From positions 1-38,431 of the forward strand of contig SVKF01000015.1 of the NCBI GenBank assembly GCA_015068605.1: DNA of 38,431 nt, in the 5' to 3' direction. This DNA comes from Oscillospiraceae bacterium (GTDB lineage: Bacteria > Bacillota > Clostridia > Monoglobales > Monoglobaceae). Below the pieces are notes generated by a model. That model ran no database searches. It was not told the origin of the DNA and worked only from the letters and a program-made list of their open reading frames with translations. Every line of letters starts with the position of its first letter. Position 1 is the first letter of the stretch. Shown here in pieces: positions 27,001-34,104 of this stretch. The translations under genes and the position numbers were made by a program.

Positions 27001-28142
27001 CACAGCCTGTCACAACCACTATTCCAAGCGGAGCAATTTCCTTTGACGGGGTTGAAGTTGTTGTTGGCGACATAAGTGAAATTGACGAGATGAAAATATT
27101 TATGTGGGATTCACTCTCTAATGTAGAGCCTTATTGCGAAAATCTTTTTGTAGAAGATTATCTGACATCATTTACCCTCAAAGGAGAGGGGCTTCACCAT
27201 ACACAAGGAATAGCAGTTGACACGGAAAACGGATATATGTATCAGTCAATTCAGCAGGATATTAAAAAGTATGACATAGAAACAGGAGAAGTTGTTGCTT
27301 CGGTTTTAGGTTTTGGTGAAGTTTTCGGACCAACAGAAACCATTCATATAGGGGATATAACATTTAACCCTGATGACGGTTTGCTCTATTGCAGTGCATT
27401 TTGTTATACAACAGAAACAGCTCATATTATAATTCTTGACCCCGATAAATTTACGGAAGTTGGTATGGCAAGAAATTCGGAAGGGCTTTTGAAAATTGCG
27501 TACTTACCGATTTCAAGTAATGGATATGATTTTGCATATAGCTATGGCATAGACGGAGCAACCTTTGCGCCTTTAGCTGGAGCGTCTTCGGACAGCAAGA
27601 AATATCTGTATCTGGGAAGCTGGTCAAATGGCTATGAAAATGGTGAATACAGCATTTACTTTGCTTACGACACAGATGAAATAAAGAATAATGCAGTTTG
27701 GTATACAGATGAAATGTGGAAGAGTGGAGATGGTGTTCTTCCTGAAGAAGTCTATTTTGCTCATACGGGAATAAAGCAGTATGGCCCGCAGACTCTTACT
27801 TATGCCCCTGATAAGAACGGAATATTTGCAAACTTCTATCAGGATAATATTCCGGGACAGCCTAACTACACCAAGTATCTGCTTGATATGAGCAAGGCTC
27901 CAACCGAGAAAACTCTTGCAGGTTCTCCTGACGCAACAAATAAGATATTAGCATTTGGTGATTATGGTACAGCTGATATTGCAACCGGAATTAAAGGGGC
28001 AATCGAATCTGAAGGCGGTCACGGTATGGCGTATCTTGGCAATGGATATTATTATATAACAACAACGGATTATAACGCAAATATGGATACCCCTGTCAGA
28101 CTTTATAAGTTTATTGACGGTGAATTTGTTGACGTAAAATAA
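24021..28142 (+). CDS. Giant secreted protein: jelly-roll repeats plus propeller-like C-terminus
   Basis: 1373 aa, last gene of the secretome operon, with a signal peptide cut near VSA-AT. Four related jelly-roll units run in tandem (about 30-250, 252-460, 463-668, and a shorter one at 669-820). Each opens with a D..D..ESL-like or NFDSSDSL stretch and ends in a (L/V)DNF.(L/F) strand. A Big_5-type Ig domain (822-933) and the shared Ig-like module (935-1045, ending IFMWDSLSNVEPY) follow. The last ~320 residues start HHTQGIAVDTENGYMYQS and look like a beta-propeller (repeated GDITFNPDDGLLYCSAF, KYLYLGSW blades). There are no SLH repeats. The enzymatic role is unknown; the propeller could be a lyase or a binding fold. 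Confidence 0.78.
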   Translation: MKKNVRKFVGIILAVAQLLACITVMNVSAATPDEGVEVVTQLFKDEFNYEVGAMTYAGTNNTWEALASKSDPKNVTIVQDETGNKYANVASELTAEGIYWSHGMRKYFSKISSGKVRLSVDVLMTAENCGEIHMGAGWNTMRPMVQFKEGAFYVYQESDAVEHPSRKLITASLNEWYEVGVIADYDDLTYEVLISQNDKLLYRATGIPIKDTAHGFSYLRFKNNNNSEFWVDNVVVEKITKADRENVISGVYDTLDGYESLTDGGVPTGNLTSTGWEAGAYGIKTTSIENEDGNKYINVPSDGSSIQYQIADTAVTTGILRFKFSIKSTDYTGAFVEVHDSDAYNSGGPVAMHIHDGYIYTKAGFWDGTGTKIKMGGIAKDEWFDAELTYNLDKNTYSIQLSRDGEVFNCLRDLTINKYNSQEAHTLGIKVLRFRDWSTNGGATQIDNFEFEYLTSETEQDYIRTETKFDNYETLAEAITSPWAATYKGLGELSLVDSDNGKAVSFPVSDSNHGIQYNISGGFSSGEMVVNFSVKSNNANGGALVTFPSGTGQETGLVGLHMYKGAFTTYVTGYSTGNKSLGKITANEWYDISISLDMSNKLYSIQIKHDGEVVGGLSNIDLIKYCSIGDLMSYIGSIRFVDWGKGIGGSGYELDNFSLSYVNPESKKNFIVTEANFDSSDSLSAIKGWTYDSGVALSDNKLSLPSGLNAQKALPLTDTGKLKVEYTLNANGGGAEVLAVSTDGEFALATFEGLTEAVTVTNIIDLENYKVTYSVNGETETTVDIADKTSGGALYNVNAIKVANTGEAAITVDDLTVSSYIAKPTVSDDVIKVTDAFGKVISKGTIVNPGVSTIEIDFGTDIDSESAKTAISLTSNSGDTPTFTVSTRAGKSVLTFDKALKAEETYTLSVSTALESTNGEALETEYSYSFTTDKADIFAEISAPTVGTKAIYTVGQLNSGDTLKLNARVVNSTESNADAVFVVGYYKDGILENAQPVTTTIPSGAISFDGVEVVVGDISEIDEMKIFMWDSLSNVEPYCENLFVEDYLTSFTLKGEGLHHTQGIAVDTENGYMYQSIQQDIKKYDIETGEVVASVLGFGEVFGPTETIHIGDITFNPDDGLLYCSAFCYTTETAHIIILDPDKFTEVGMARNSEGLLKIAYLPISSNGYDFAYSYGIDGATFAPLAGASSDSKKYLYLGSWSNGYENGEYSIYFAYDTDEIKNNAVWYTDEMWKSGDGVLPEEVYFAHTGIKQYGPQTLTYAPDKNGIFANFYQDNIPGQPNYTKYLLDMSKAPTEKTLAGSPDATNKILAFGDYGTADIATGIKGAIESEGGHGMAYLGNGYYYITTTDYNANMDTPVRLYKFIDGEFVDVK

Positions 28143-28154
28143 ATAATCGGTTAT

Positions 28155-28192
28155 AATTATATCGGGATTGCCTTTGCAATTCCGATATAATT
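28155..28192 (+). terminator. Hairpin ending the secretome operon
   Basis: AATTATATCGGGATTGC (28155-28171) pairs with 28176-28192 over 17 bp with one wobble and a CTTT loop. It starts 12 bp after the stop. Only a short T run follows, so it may also stabilise the 3' end or give partial read-through to the next gene. Confidence 0.65.
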
Positions 28193-28214
28193 TAGCTGAC
28201 GAAAGGATAAAATT

Positions 28215-29081
28215 ATGTTGCTTGACGGAATTTTGGACAAAATCGGTTTTAATGATGAACAAAAAGCGGAATATGAAAAATATAAAGCCCTTGCAGGTGA
28301 GCAGATTGAGAGACTTGCCCATGCCTATATGAAGGAGGATTTGCCTTTTATGTCTGCAGACGAAAAAATGGGTGAAATGGCTGACGAAGCCATACATAAA
28401 TATACTTTAAAGCTACTGTTTCTGCTGGAGTGCACCGGATATGTTTATGAAAAATATCAGGAGGCAGGCTTGTCCGATAAGATTTTCTATGACACAATGA
28501 AGGATATTAAGTATAAGCTTGATGAATGTGTTGATGTTCACGGAATTTTCGGTGACTTCACACCCGATTGGTTTGACGGATTTTTTAAGCTTAAACGATT
28601 TGCTTTTGGCAGACTTCAATTTGATATAACAGCTCATAAGGGTGAAAGTGTTAATGTTGCAGGAAGAGAAGTCAATGAGGGTGATTTCATTGTGAAATGC
28701 CATATCCCCTCATCAGGACCTCTTTTTCATGAGGAATGTATGAAATCCTATAAAGCGGTTTACGATTTTGTAAAATCGGAGCTTAAAGACGATATTTTAC
28801 CCATTGAGTGTCATTCGTGGCTTTTATTCCCCAATTATCAGGGCTTTTTCGGAGAAAACTCCAACACGAAGAAGTTTGCGGAGGATTATACGGTCTTTGA
28901 TGTTTATGAAACAGATATTTTCTGGGATAAATGGCGAATTTTCGGGAAGGATGCGGAAAGTGACCCTCTTCCTCAAAAAACAATTCTCCAGAGAAATTTT
29001 GCGGAGTATGTAACAAAGGGAAAGCCTTTTGGATACGGAAAAGGAATTTTCTTATTTAATGGGGAGAAAATAATAAAGTAA
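28215..29081 (+). CDS. GNAT-like acyltransferase-domain protein (NAT_N/GNAT_C type)
   Basis: 288 aa, no signal peptide. An N-terminal helical part (about 1-120) and a C-terminal part with VDVHGIFGDFTPDWFDGFFKLKR, GDFIVKCHIPSSGPL and SWLLFPN resemble the two-domain acyltransferase proteins (NAT_N plus GNAT_C) common in gut Clostridia glycan loci. The biochemical role of that group is not settled. The gene stands 72 bp after the secretome operon, across a hairpin, so it may be made by read-through. A GAAAGGAT ribosome site precedes the ATG. The family call is from recall and moderately sure. No substrate is assigned. Confidence 0.65.
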   Translation: MLLDGILDKIGFNDEQKAEYEKYKALAGEQIERLAHAYMKEDLPFMSADEKMGEMADEAIHKYTLKLLFLLECTGYVYEKYQEAGLSDKIFYDTMKDIKYKLDECVDVHGIFGDFTPDWFDGFFKLKRFAFGRLQFDITAHKGESVNVAGREVNEGDFIVKCHIPSSGPLFHEECMKSYKAVYDFVKSELKDDILPIECHSWLLFPNYQGFFGENSNTKKFAEDYTVFDVYETDIFWDKWRIFGKDAESDPLPQKTILQRNFAEYVTKGKPFGYGKGIFLFNGEKIIK

Positions 29082-29117
29082 TGTCCTTATATTAAAATAA
29101 GTTGTCCGAATATATAA

Positions 29118-29147
29118 TTGACCTGAGGGGGTTCATTATGTTAAAAT
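29118..29147 (+). promoter_or_regulatory. Promoter of the sialidase-fold gene
   Basis: TTGACC (29118-29123), an 18-bp spacer and TAAAAT (29142-29147). The spacer holds TGAGGGGGTTCAT, a G-run motif that recurs in related form near 38154-38188. GGAGA precedes the ATG at 29178. Confidence 0.6.
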
Positions 29148-29177
29148 ATGGACATAACCTAAAAAGGAGAATGAAAA

Positions 29178-30236
29178 ATGAGAGTTTTTGAGAGGAAAAA
29201 TTATAACATTGAACTTTCAGAGGCGGAGCTTTATGTTGATAATAAATCAAGAAAAAGAAGCGGACACATGAGCCATGCTTTGGCTGAGTTTGCTCCCGAT
29301 TGCCTTATTGACTTTAACTCAAACTGCTCCCCTGTCCGTGGTTGGGGGCACTCGGCATACGGTTGGATTGAATACAGAATTTCAAAGGACGCAGGGCAGA
29401 CTTTTTCAAATGTTAAGGTTTTGCCATATTCGAAGCAAATGTTTGAAGACGGAATTTATACTATTTCCGTTGAAAAAGCGGTTGCTTGCGATGACGGGAG
29501 CATAGTCGCTTTTTGTCTTAAAAACGACTGCACTGCCCTTTGGTGCTGTGAGCCATGGGCGACGCCGTCGGTTGTGAGAAGCTGTGACGGCGGAGAAACA
29601 TGGGGCGAGCCTGTTGAGGTTTCGCCGTATTGCGGAAGGATTTATGACGCGGTTTACCATAATGGGGTAATCTATGCTCTGGAGTTCTGTAATGATAATT
29701 TTGCAGGGTCAAAGCCTGAACATTTATATAGGATTTTTAGTAGCGAAGACAACGGGAAAACCTTTAAGGAGCTTTGCGTTGTGCCCTTTAAAAGTACAAT
29801 GGGGCTTGGCTATGGCGCAATGATTTTTGATGAGCAGGACAGACTTAATATCTATGCCTATAATGTTAAGGCGGAGCGTGATATGGCTCATATTGTCAGC
29901 GATGATTTGGGGAAAACATGGAATGAGCCCGATAGCTGTCGACTTGAAAAGGGGATAAGAAATCCGCAGATTGGATATATTGATGGTGTGTATGTGCTTC
30001 ACGGCAGAGGTGAAAAGGATTTTGATTTTGTTCTTTATACCTCCGAGGACGGATGCGTTTGGGATACGGGAGAATACATATATAAGGGCGAAAAGGAAGC
30101 CTGCTTTTATTCAAATAACATAACTCTCCGTGACCCAAGTGGCGGAAACAGACTTCTTATTCAGTATTCCGACCATTATGAATTAAAGCGTGTTAATGTT
30201 ATGCACAGATGGCTTAAAATAAAGAAAAAAAGTTAA
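29178..30236 (+). CDS. Intracellular sialidase-fold (Asp-box/BNR) protein
   Basis: 352 aa, no signal peptide. Five Asp-box type motifs (S-x-D/E-x-G-x-T-F/W) are spaced along the chain: 69-76 (SKDAGQTF), 135-142 (SCDGGETW), 188-196 (SSEDNGKTF), 241-248 (SDDLGKTW), and a shorter 289-295 (SEDGCVW). This is a six-bladed propeller of the sialidase superfamily. Members include exo-sialidases and hydrolases of other acidic sugars (for example in rhamnogalacturonan II breakdown), and some have no sialic acid activity. Beside a galacturonate operon, an acidic plant sugar is a plausible substrate. AAGGAGA lies 9 bp before the ATG. The fold is firm and the reaction is not known. Confidence 0.78.
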   Translation: MRVFERKNYNIELSEAELYVDNKSRKRSGHMSHALAEFAPDCLIDFNSNCSPVRGWGHSAYGWIEYRISKDAGQTFSNVKVLPYSKQMFEDGIYTISVEKAVACDDGSIVAFCLKNDCTALWCCEPWATPSVVRSCDGGETWGEPVEVSPYCGRIYDAVYHNGVIYALEFCNDNFAGSKPEHLYRIFSSEDNGKTFKELCVVPFKSTMGLGYGAMIFDEQDRLNIYAYNVKAERDMAHIVSDDLGKTWNEPDSCRLEKGIRNPQIGYIDGVYVLHGRGEKDFDFVLYTSEDGCVWDTGEYIYKGEKEACFYSNNITLRDPSGGNRLLIQYSDHYELKRVNVMHRWLKIKKKS

Positions 30237-30239
30237 TTT

Positions 30240-30280
30240 AATAATTAAGAAGGGGGTTTATAGTTCCCTTCTTAATTATT
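30240..30280. terminator. Bidirectional terminator between convergent genes
   Basis: A 15-bp perfect stem: AATAATTAAGAAGGG (30240-30254) with 30266-30280, and a TTTTTT run (30279-30284) after it on the plus strand. The leftward AraC stop codon lies inside the right arm. Confidence 0.85.
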
Positions 30281-31079
30281 TTTTGTTCATTTGAAGCTTT
30301 TTGGGGGAGATGCCATACATTTGCTTAAACTTAATAGAAAAATAATTGCTGTCGTTAAATCCGCACATTGACGAAATTTTTGCGACAGAATCACGCCTTG
30401 AATGAAGAAGGAGACCATGAGCTTTTTTTAGTCTTAAAAAATTCAAGTATTCGGAAAATGTAAAGCCTGTTTCATTTTTAAAAATTCTTGAGAAATGTTC
30501 AGGGCTTATGTTGCAAATTGATGCGATTTCGGGAAGTGTCACAGAAGAGCTGAAATTTTGCTTCATATAATCAATAGCCTTTTCGATATGAGCATTTTTC
30601 CCGTCAATCGTTTCACAAGTGCTTATGTTTCTTGCAATGATAAAGAAAAGCATATGGGTGTAGCAGGTAAGAATGTCATTCCGAAGCAGGTCCTTTCCGT
30701 AATATTCCTTTTCAATTTTAGCGAAGATGCCGTTTATTTCATCAATCGTACCGGGGTTTCTGTAAAGATATGTCATGGGTGGAAGTATGTCGCGTATAGA
30801 TGTGGGAATGAAGCTTTTTGAACAGTTTATAAGGAGACGTGAGTGAATTGAGTTATATTCCGTATTATGAATAACTCCTTCGGGAATTAAAATTATATCC
30901 CCCGGGAGGAGTGAATATGTTTTATTGTCAATAAAATAGGAACATTCACCGCTGGTTATGTAGTAAATTTCAAACATATTATGATAGTGGCTTTCGTTAG
31001 TTCGTTTTCCGTAGGTTTCGGTAACAGAGTTACGCTCGAAGAAAAAATCCTCTCCCTTAATTGGCGTGTTTAGCTTCAT
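30276..31079 (-). CDS. AraC-family regulator with cupin sensor domain
   Basis: 267 aa cytoplasmic regulator. An N-terminal cupin-like arm (about 15-95) shows SHYHNMFEIYYI and PGDIILIPEGVIH, typical of sugar-sensing AraC proteins. A C-terminal double helix-turn-helix (about 165-265) contains LPEIASICNISPEHFSRIFK and ISSMCGFNDSNYFSIKFKQ. It is divergent from the GH4/uxa operon, 142 bp away, and is the likely activator of that operon, perhaps in response to galacturonate or a derivative. AGGAG precedes the start on this strand. The ligand is not seen in the sequence. Confidence 0.93.
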   Translation of the reverse strand: MKLNTPIKGEDFFFERNSVTETYGKRTNESHYHNMFEIYYITSGECSYFIDNKTYSLLPGDIILIPEGVIHNTEYNSIHSRLLINCSKSFIPTSIRDILPPMTYLYRNPGTIDEINGIFAKIEKEYYGKDLLRNDILTCYTHMLFFIIARNISTCETIDGKNAHIEKAIDYMKQNFSSSVTLPEIASICNISPEHFSRIFKNETGFTFSEYLNFLRLKKAHGLLLHSRRDSVAKISSMCGFNDSNYFSIKFKQMYGISPKKLQMNKK

Positions 31080-31100
31080 TTTATCAGCTCCTTTTTTCTA

Positions 31101-31139
31101 ATTATATGATAAGATGTTAAAAAAATCAAGAAAATCAAG
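31101..31139 (-). promoter_or_regulatory. AraC gene promoter with tandem 9-bp operator-like repeat
   Basis: On the minus strand, TTGATT (31124-31129), a 17-bp spacer and TATAAT (31101-31106). On the plus strand AAAATCAAG occurs twice, head to tail (31122-31130 and 31131-31139), directly over the -35 box. This suggests a binding site through which the regulator limits its own gene and activates the divergent operon. Confidence 0.6.
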
Positions 31140-31182
31140 AAAAAATGTCAAAAAATTCAATGAAATCTAAAATATTTTAATG

Positions 31183-31188
31183 TATAAT
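31183..31188 (+). promoter_or_regulatory. -10 box of the galacturonate operon
   Basis: TATAAT at 31183-31188 has no recognisable -35 at the usual distance, as expected for an activator-dependent promoter. AAGGAG follows at 31206, ahead of the ATG at 31222. Confidence 0.5.
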
Positions 31189-31221
31189 TAAAGAAAATGC
31201 TAAAATAAGGAGTAGTTTAAA

Positions 31222-32616
31222 ATGAAGTATAGTGGTAAAAAAGCAGAAGGTGTTAAAATTGCATACATAGGTGGTGGCTCAAGAGGTTGGGCTTGGGGAC
31301 TTATGAGTGACCTTGCAACTGCCGGAGATATGAATGGTGATGTTTATCTTTATGATATAGACTTTGAAGCGGCAAAAGCTAATGAGATAATTGGTAATAA
31401 ATATAATGATGCAGAAGGTGCGGTTTCCAAGTGGAACTATAAGGCTGTTGAAACCATAGGAGAAGCACTTACGGGAGCGAACTTTGTTGTTATCTCAATT
31501 CTTCCCGGAACATTTGATGAAATGGACTCCGATGTACATACTCCTGAAAAATATGGGATTTATCAGTCCGTTGGTGATACATCAGGCCCGGGCGGTATCG
31601 TTAGAGCGATGAGAACAATTCCTATGTTTGAGGAAATTGCTGAGAATATTAAAAAATACAGTCCTGACGCATGGGTAATTAACTACACAAACCCAATGAC
31701 TCTTTGTGTTAAAACTTTATATAGAGTTTTCCCTGAAATCAAAGCTTTCGGTTGTTGCCATGAGGTTTTCGGAACACAGATATTCCTAAGCAAAATGGTT
31801 AAGGAAGTGTTTGGGGAAGAGGTAACAAGAGCGGATATTAAGGTTAATCCTGTTGCTGTGAACCACTTTACATGGCTTACAGAAGCTAAATATAAAAACA
31901 TAGATTTATTCCCATATTATAAGGAATTCTGTGAAAAGAACCATGGCGGTTTTTCAGGAGACGGTCCTGTTGATGATAACTGGCTCAACAATAACTTTGC
32001 AAGTGAAGAGAAAGTTAAGATAGATTTATTCCTTAAGTTTGGTTACATAGCAGCGGCAGGAGACAGACACTTGGCTGAATTCTGTGAAGGAAAGTGGTAT
32101 CTTGAAAACCCTGATAGAGTGAAGGAAATGCACTTTGGTTTAACTCCTGTTTCCTGGAGAAAGGAAGACCTTAAAAAGAGACTTGAAAAGAGTGCAAAGC
32201 TTTTATCAGGCGAACTTAAAGTTGAAATAAACAACACAGGTGAAGAAGGGGTTAACCAGATGAGAGCCCTCTTGGGACTTTCTGACCTTATAACAAATGT
32301 CAATATTCCAAACCGTGGACAGATTCCAAATCTTCCGATTGGTGCTGTTGTTGAAACTAATGCAGTATTCCGTTCAGACAGCGTAACCCCTGTTATGGCA
32401 GGTGAAATTCCAAAAGAGATTTATCCGCTTGTTTCAAGAGTTTGCGCAGAGCAGGAGCTTGTTTCGGAAGCAATCGCAGAGCGTGATATAGAGAAAATAT
32501 TTATTGCATTTGCAAATGACCCCCTTGTGACTTGCGGAATTGAAAATGCGAGAAAACTCTTTGATGAAATGGTTGCAAACACAAGAAAATACTTAACAGA
32601 TTATAACCTTGATTAA
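31222..32616 (+). CDS. GH4 alpha-galacturonidase (CHEV-type)
   Basis: 464 aa cytoplasmic family 4 glycoside hydrolase, which uses NAD+ and a divalent metal in a redox-assisted cleavage. The dinucleotide fold starts at residue 13 (IAYIGGGSRGWAWG). VINYTNPMTLC and VNHFTWL are family motifs. The signature Cys179-His180-Glu181-Val182 (GCCHEVFG) is the CHEV motif that marks the alpha-galacturonidase branch (LplD type) of GH4, distinct from alpha-glucosidase, alpha-galactosidase and 6-phospho-beta-glucosidase branches. It should free galacturonic acid from short oligomers. It is the first gene of an operon continuing to uxaBAC, which supplies the enzymes for the released acid. Length and start (AAGGAG) are normal. 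Confidence 0.9.
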   Translation: MKYSGKKAEGVKIAYIGGGSRGWAWGLMSDLATAGDMNGDVYLYDIDFEAAKANEIIGNKYNDAEGAVSKWNYKAVETIGEALTGANFVVISILPGTFDEMDSDVHTPEKYGIYQSVGDTSGPGGIVRAMRTIPMFEEIAENIKKYSPDAWVINYTNPMTLCVKTLYRVFPEIKAFGCCHEVFGTQIFLSKMVKEVFGEEVTRADIKVNPVAVNHFTWLTEAKYKNIDLFPYYKEFCEKNHGGFSGDGPVDDNWLNNNFASEEKVKIDLFLKFGYIAAAGDRHLAEFCEGKWYLENPDRVKEMHFGLTPVSWRKEDLKKRLEKSAKLLSGELKVEINNTGEEGVNQMRALLGLSDLITNVNIPNRGQIPNLPIGAVVETNAVFRSDSVTPVMAGEIPKEIYPLVSRVCAEQELVSEAIAERDIEKIFIAFANDPLVTCGIENARKLFDEMVANTRKYLTDYNLD

Positions 32617-32631
32617 GAGAGGGTGCTAAAT

Positions 32632-34104
32632 ATGGATTACTCATCGCCCGAAAAAATGGGCATAAAATCCTCGAATATAGAGGCTTTTGTTCGTATTCTT
32701 GAAGAAAAACGGCTTTCAACACACAGCCTTATCATAATGCGTAACGGAAACATTATTTTTGAGAAATACTGGGCGCCGTTTCATAAGGAATTTCAACACA
32801 GAATGTATTCTGTCACAAAAAGCTTTGTTGCGCTTGCGATTGGATTTTTGGAACAAGATGGCTTGGTTGACCTTGATGCGCCTATGATAAAATATTTCCC
32901 TGACGAACTTGAAAACCAGCCTGATGAAAATCTTAGAAACCAAACCGTAAGAGATATGCTGAAAATGAGCACAGCGAAACCCGGAGAGGACTGGTTCACG
33001 GCAAGATGCGAAGACAGAGTCAGATTTTATTTTGAAAATAAGCGCTATGAATCTCGTCCTTCGGGAACAATTTTTGAATACGACAGCACAGGTTCATTTG
33101 TGTTGGGCGCTTTGGTCGAAAGGTTGACGGGCAAGGAGCTTCTTGAATACTTAAGAGAAAAAGCTTTAGATGAAATCGGCTTTTCAAAAGATGCGTGTAT
33201 ACTGAAATGTCCGGGGGGACATTCGTGGGGCGACTCTGCTCTTATCTGCCGTGCTGATGACCTTCTTAAAACCGCTATGTGGGTTATGAATAAGGGTGAA
33301 TGGAACGGGAAGCAGCTTTTAAATAAAGAGTATATTGAGAAAGCTGTGTCCAAGCAGATAAGCAATACCGCTTTGGGTCTTGATGAATATAACACACAAG
33401 GCTATGGCTATCAGTTCTGGAGAACTTTTGATAATTCCTTCTTCTTTAACGGAATGGGTGACCAACTTGGTGTGTGTGTCCCCGATAAAGATATTATCAT
33501 GGTAATAAACAGCGATAACCAGGGCTATGCCGCATCAAGAAAAATAATTATGGATAGCTTTTTTGATGAGGTTGTCAGAAAAGCGGTTGACGGGGAGCTC
33601 CCTGAAAATGTTGAGGCACAAAGTAGCCTTGAAAACTACACAAAGGATTTAAAACTCCAGGCGGCTATCGGGGAGAAATATAACAATTGGCAGGACAAAG
33701 TAAATGGCGTAACTTATGTTCTAAACAAAAATCCGATGGGAATTTCCAAAATGAAGCTTTGCTTTGAAGGGAATAAGGGGACTCTTTATTATACCAATGA
33801 GCAGGGAGATAAGGAATTGCCCTTTGGAATGTGTTATAACGAATTTGCACCATTCCCTCAGGAGGGATATTCCGATGAGGTTGGCTCTCAAAAGGGTGAC
33901 AGACTTTATGATTGTGCGGCGTCTGCGGCTTGGGTTGGTGAAAATCAGCTTTTTATAAAGGTGCAAATTATTGATACATATTTTGGCAGACTTAATATTA
34001 ATCTTGGTTTCAAAGATGGACAGATTGGCGTTCATATGAATAAAACAGCGGAGGATTTCCTGAATGAATATCAGGGGAATGCTTCGGGAAAGGCAGAGAA
34101 ATAA
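32632..34104 (+). CDS. Serine hydrolase (beta-lactamase/class C fold)
   Basis: 490 aa from the ATG at 32632, behind GAGAGGG. The GTG at 32623 overlaps this ribosome site and is rejected. The beta-lactamase-like core (about 10-325) carries the SxxK motif Ser60-Val-Thr-Lys63 (MYSVTKSF) and YDSTGSF in the place of YxN. A C-terminal beta domain (about 340-480) has no known role. There is no signal peptide. It lies between the GH4 gene and uxaB (its stop shares one base with the uxaB start), so it belongs to galacturonate use. A cytoplasmic esterase removing acetyl or methyl groups from galacturonides is a fair guess, not shown. This fold has also been used for peptidases. Confidence 0.85.
   Translation: MDYSSPEKMGIKSSNIEAFVRILEEKRLSTHSLIIMRNGNIIFEKYWAPFHKEFQHRMYSVTKSFVALAIGFLEQDGLVDLDAPMIKYFPDELENQPDENLRNQTVRDMLKMSTAKPGEDWFTARCEDRVRFYFENKRYESRPSGTIFEYDSTGSFVLGALVERLTGKELLEYLREKALDEIGFSKDACILKCPGGHSWGDSALICRADDLLKTAMWVMNKGEWNGKQLLNKEYIEKAVSKQISNTALGLDEYNTQGYGYQFWRTFDNSFFFNGMGDQLGVCVPDKDIIMVINSDNQGYAASRKIIMDSFFDEVVRKAVDGELPENVEAQSSLENYTKDLKLQAAIGEKYNNWQDKVNGVTYVLNKNPMGISKMKLCFEGNKGTLYYTNEQGDKELPFGMCYNEFAPFPQEGYSDEVGSQKGDRLYDCAASAAWVGENQLFIKVQIIDTYFGRLNINLGFKDGQIGVHMNKTAEDFLNEYQGNASGKAEK

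Noticed and set aside
27948-28397. 149-residue minus-strand ORF
   Set aside because: It runs antisense through the end of the giant protein, the hairpin and the acyltransferase start, with no recognisable product.
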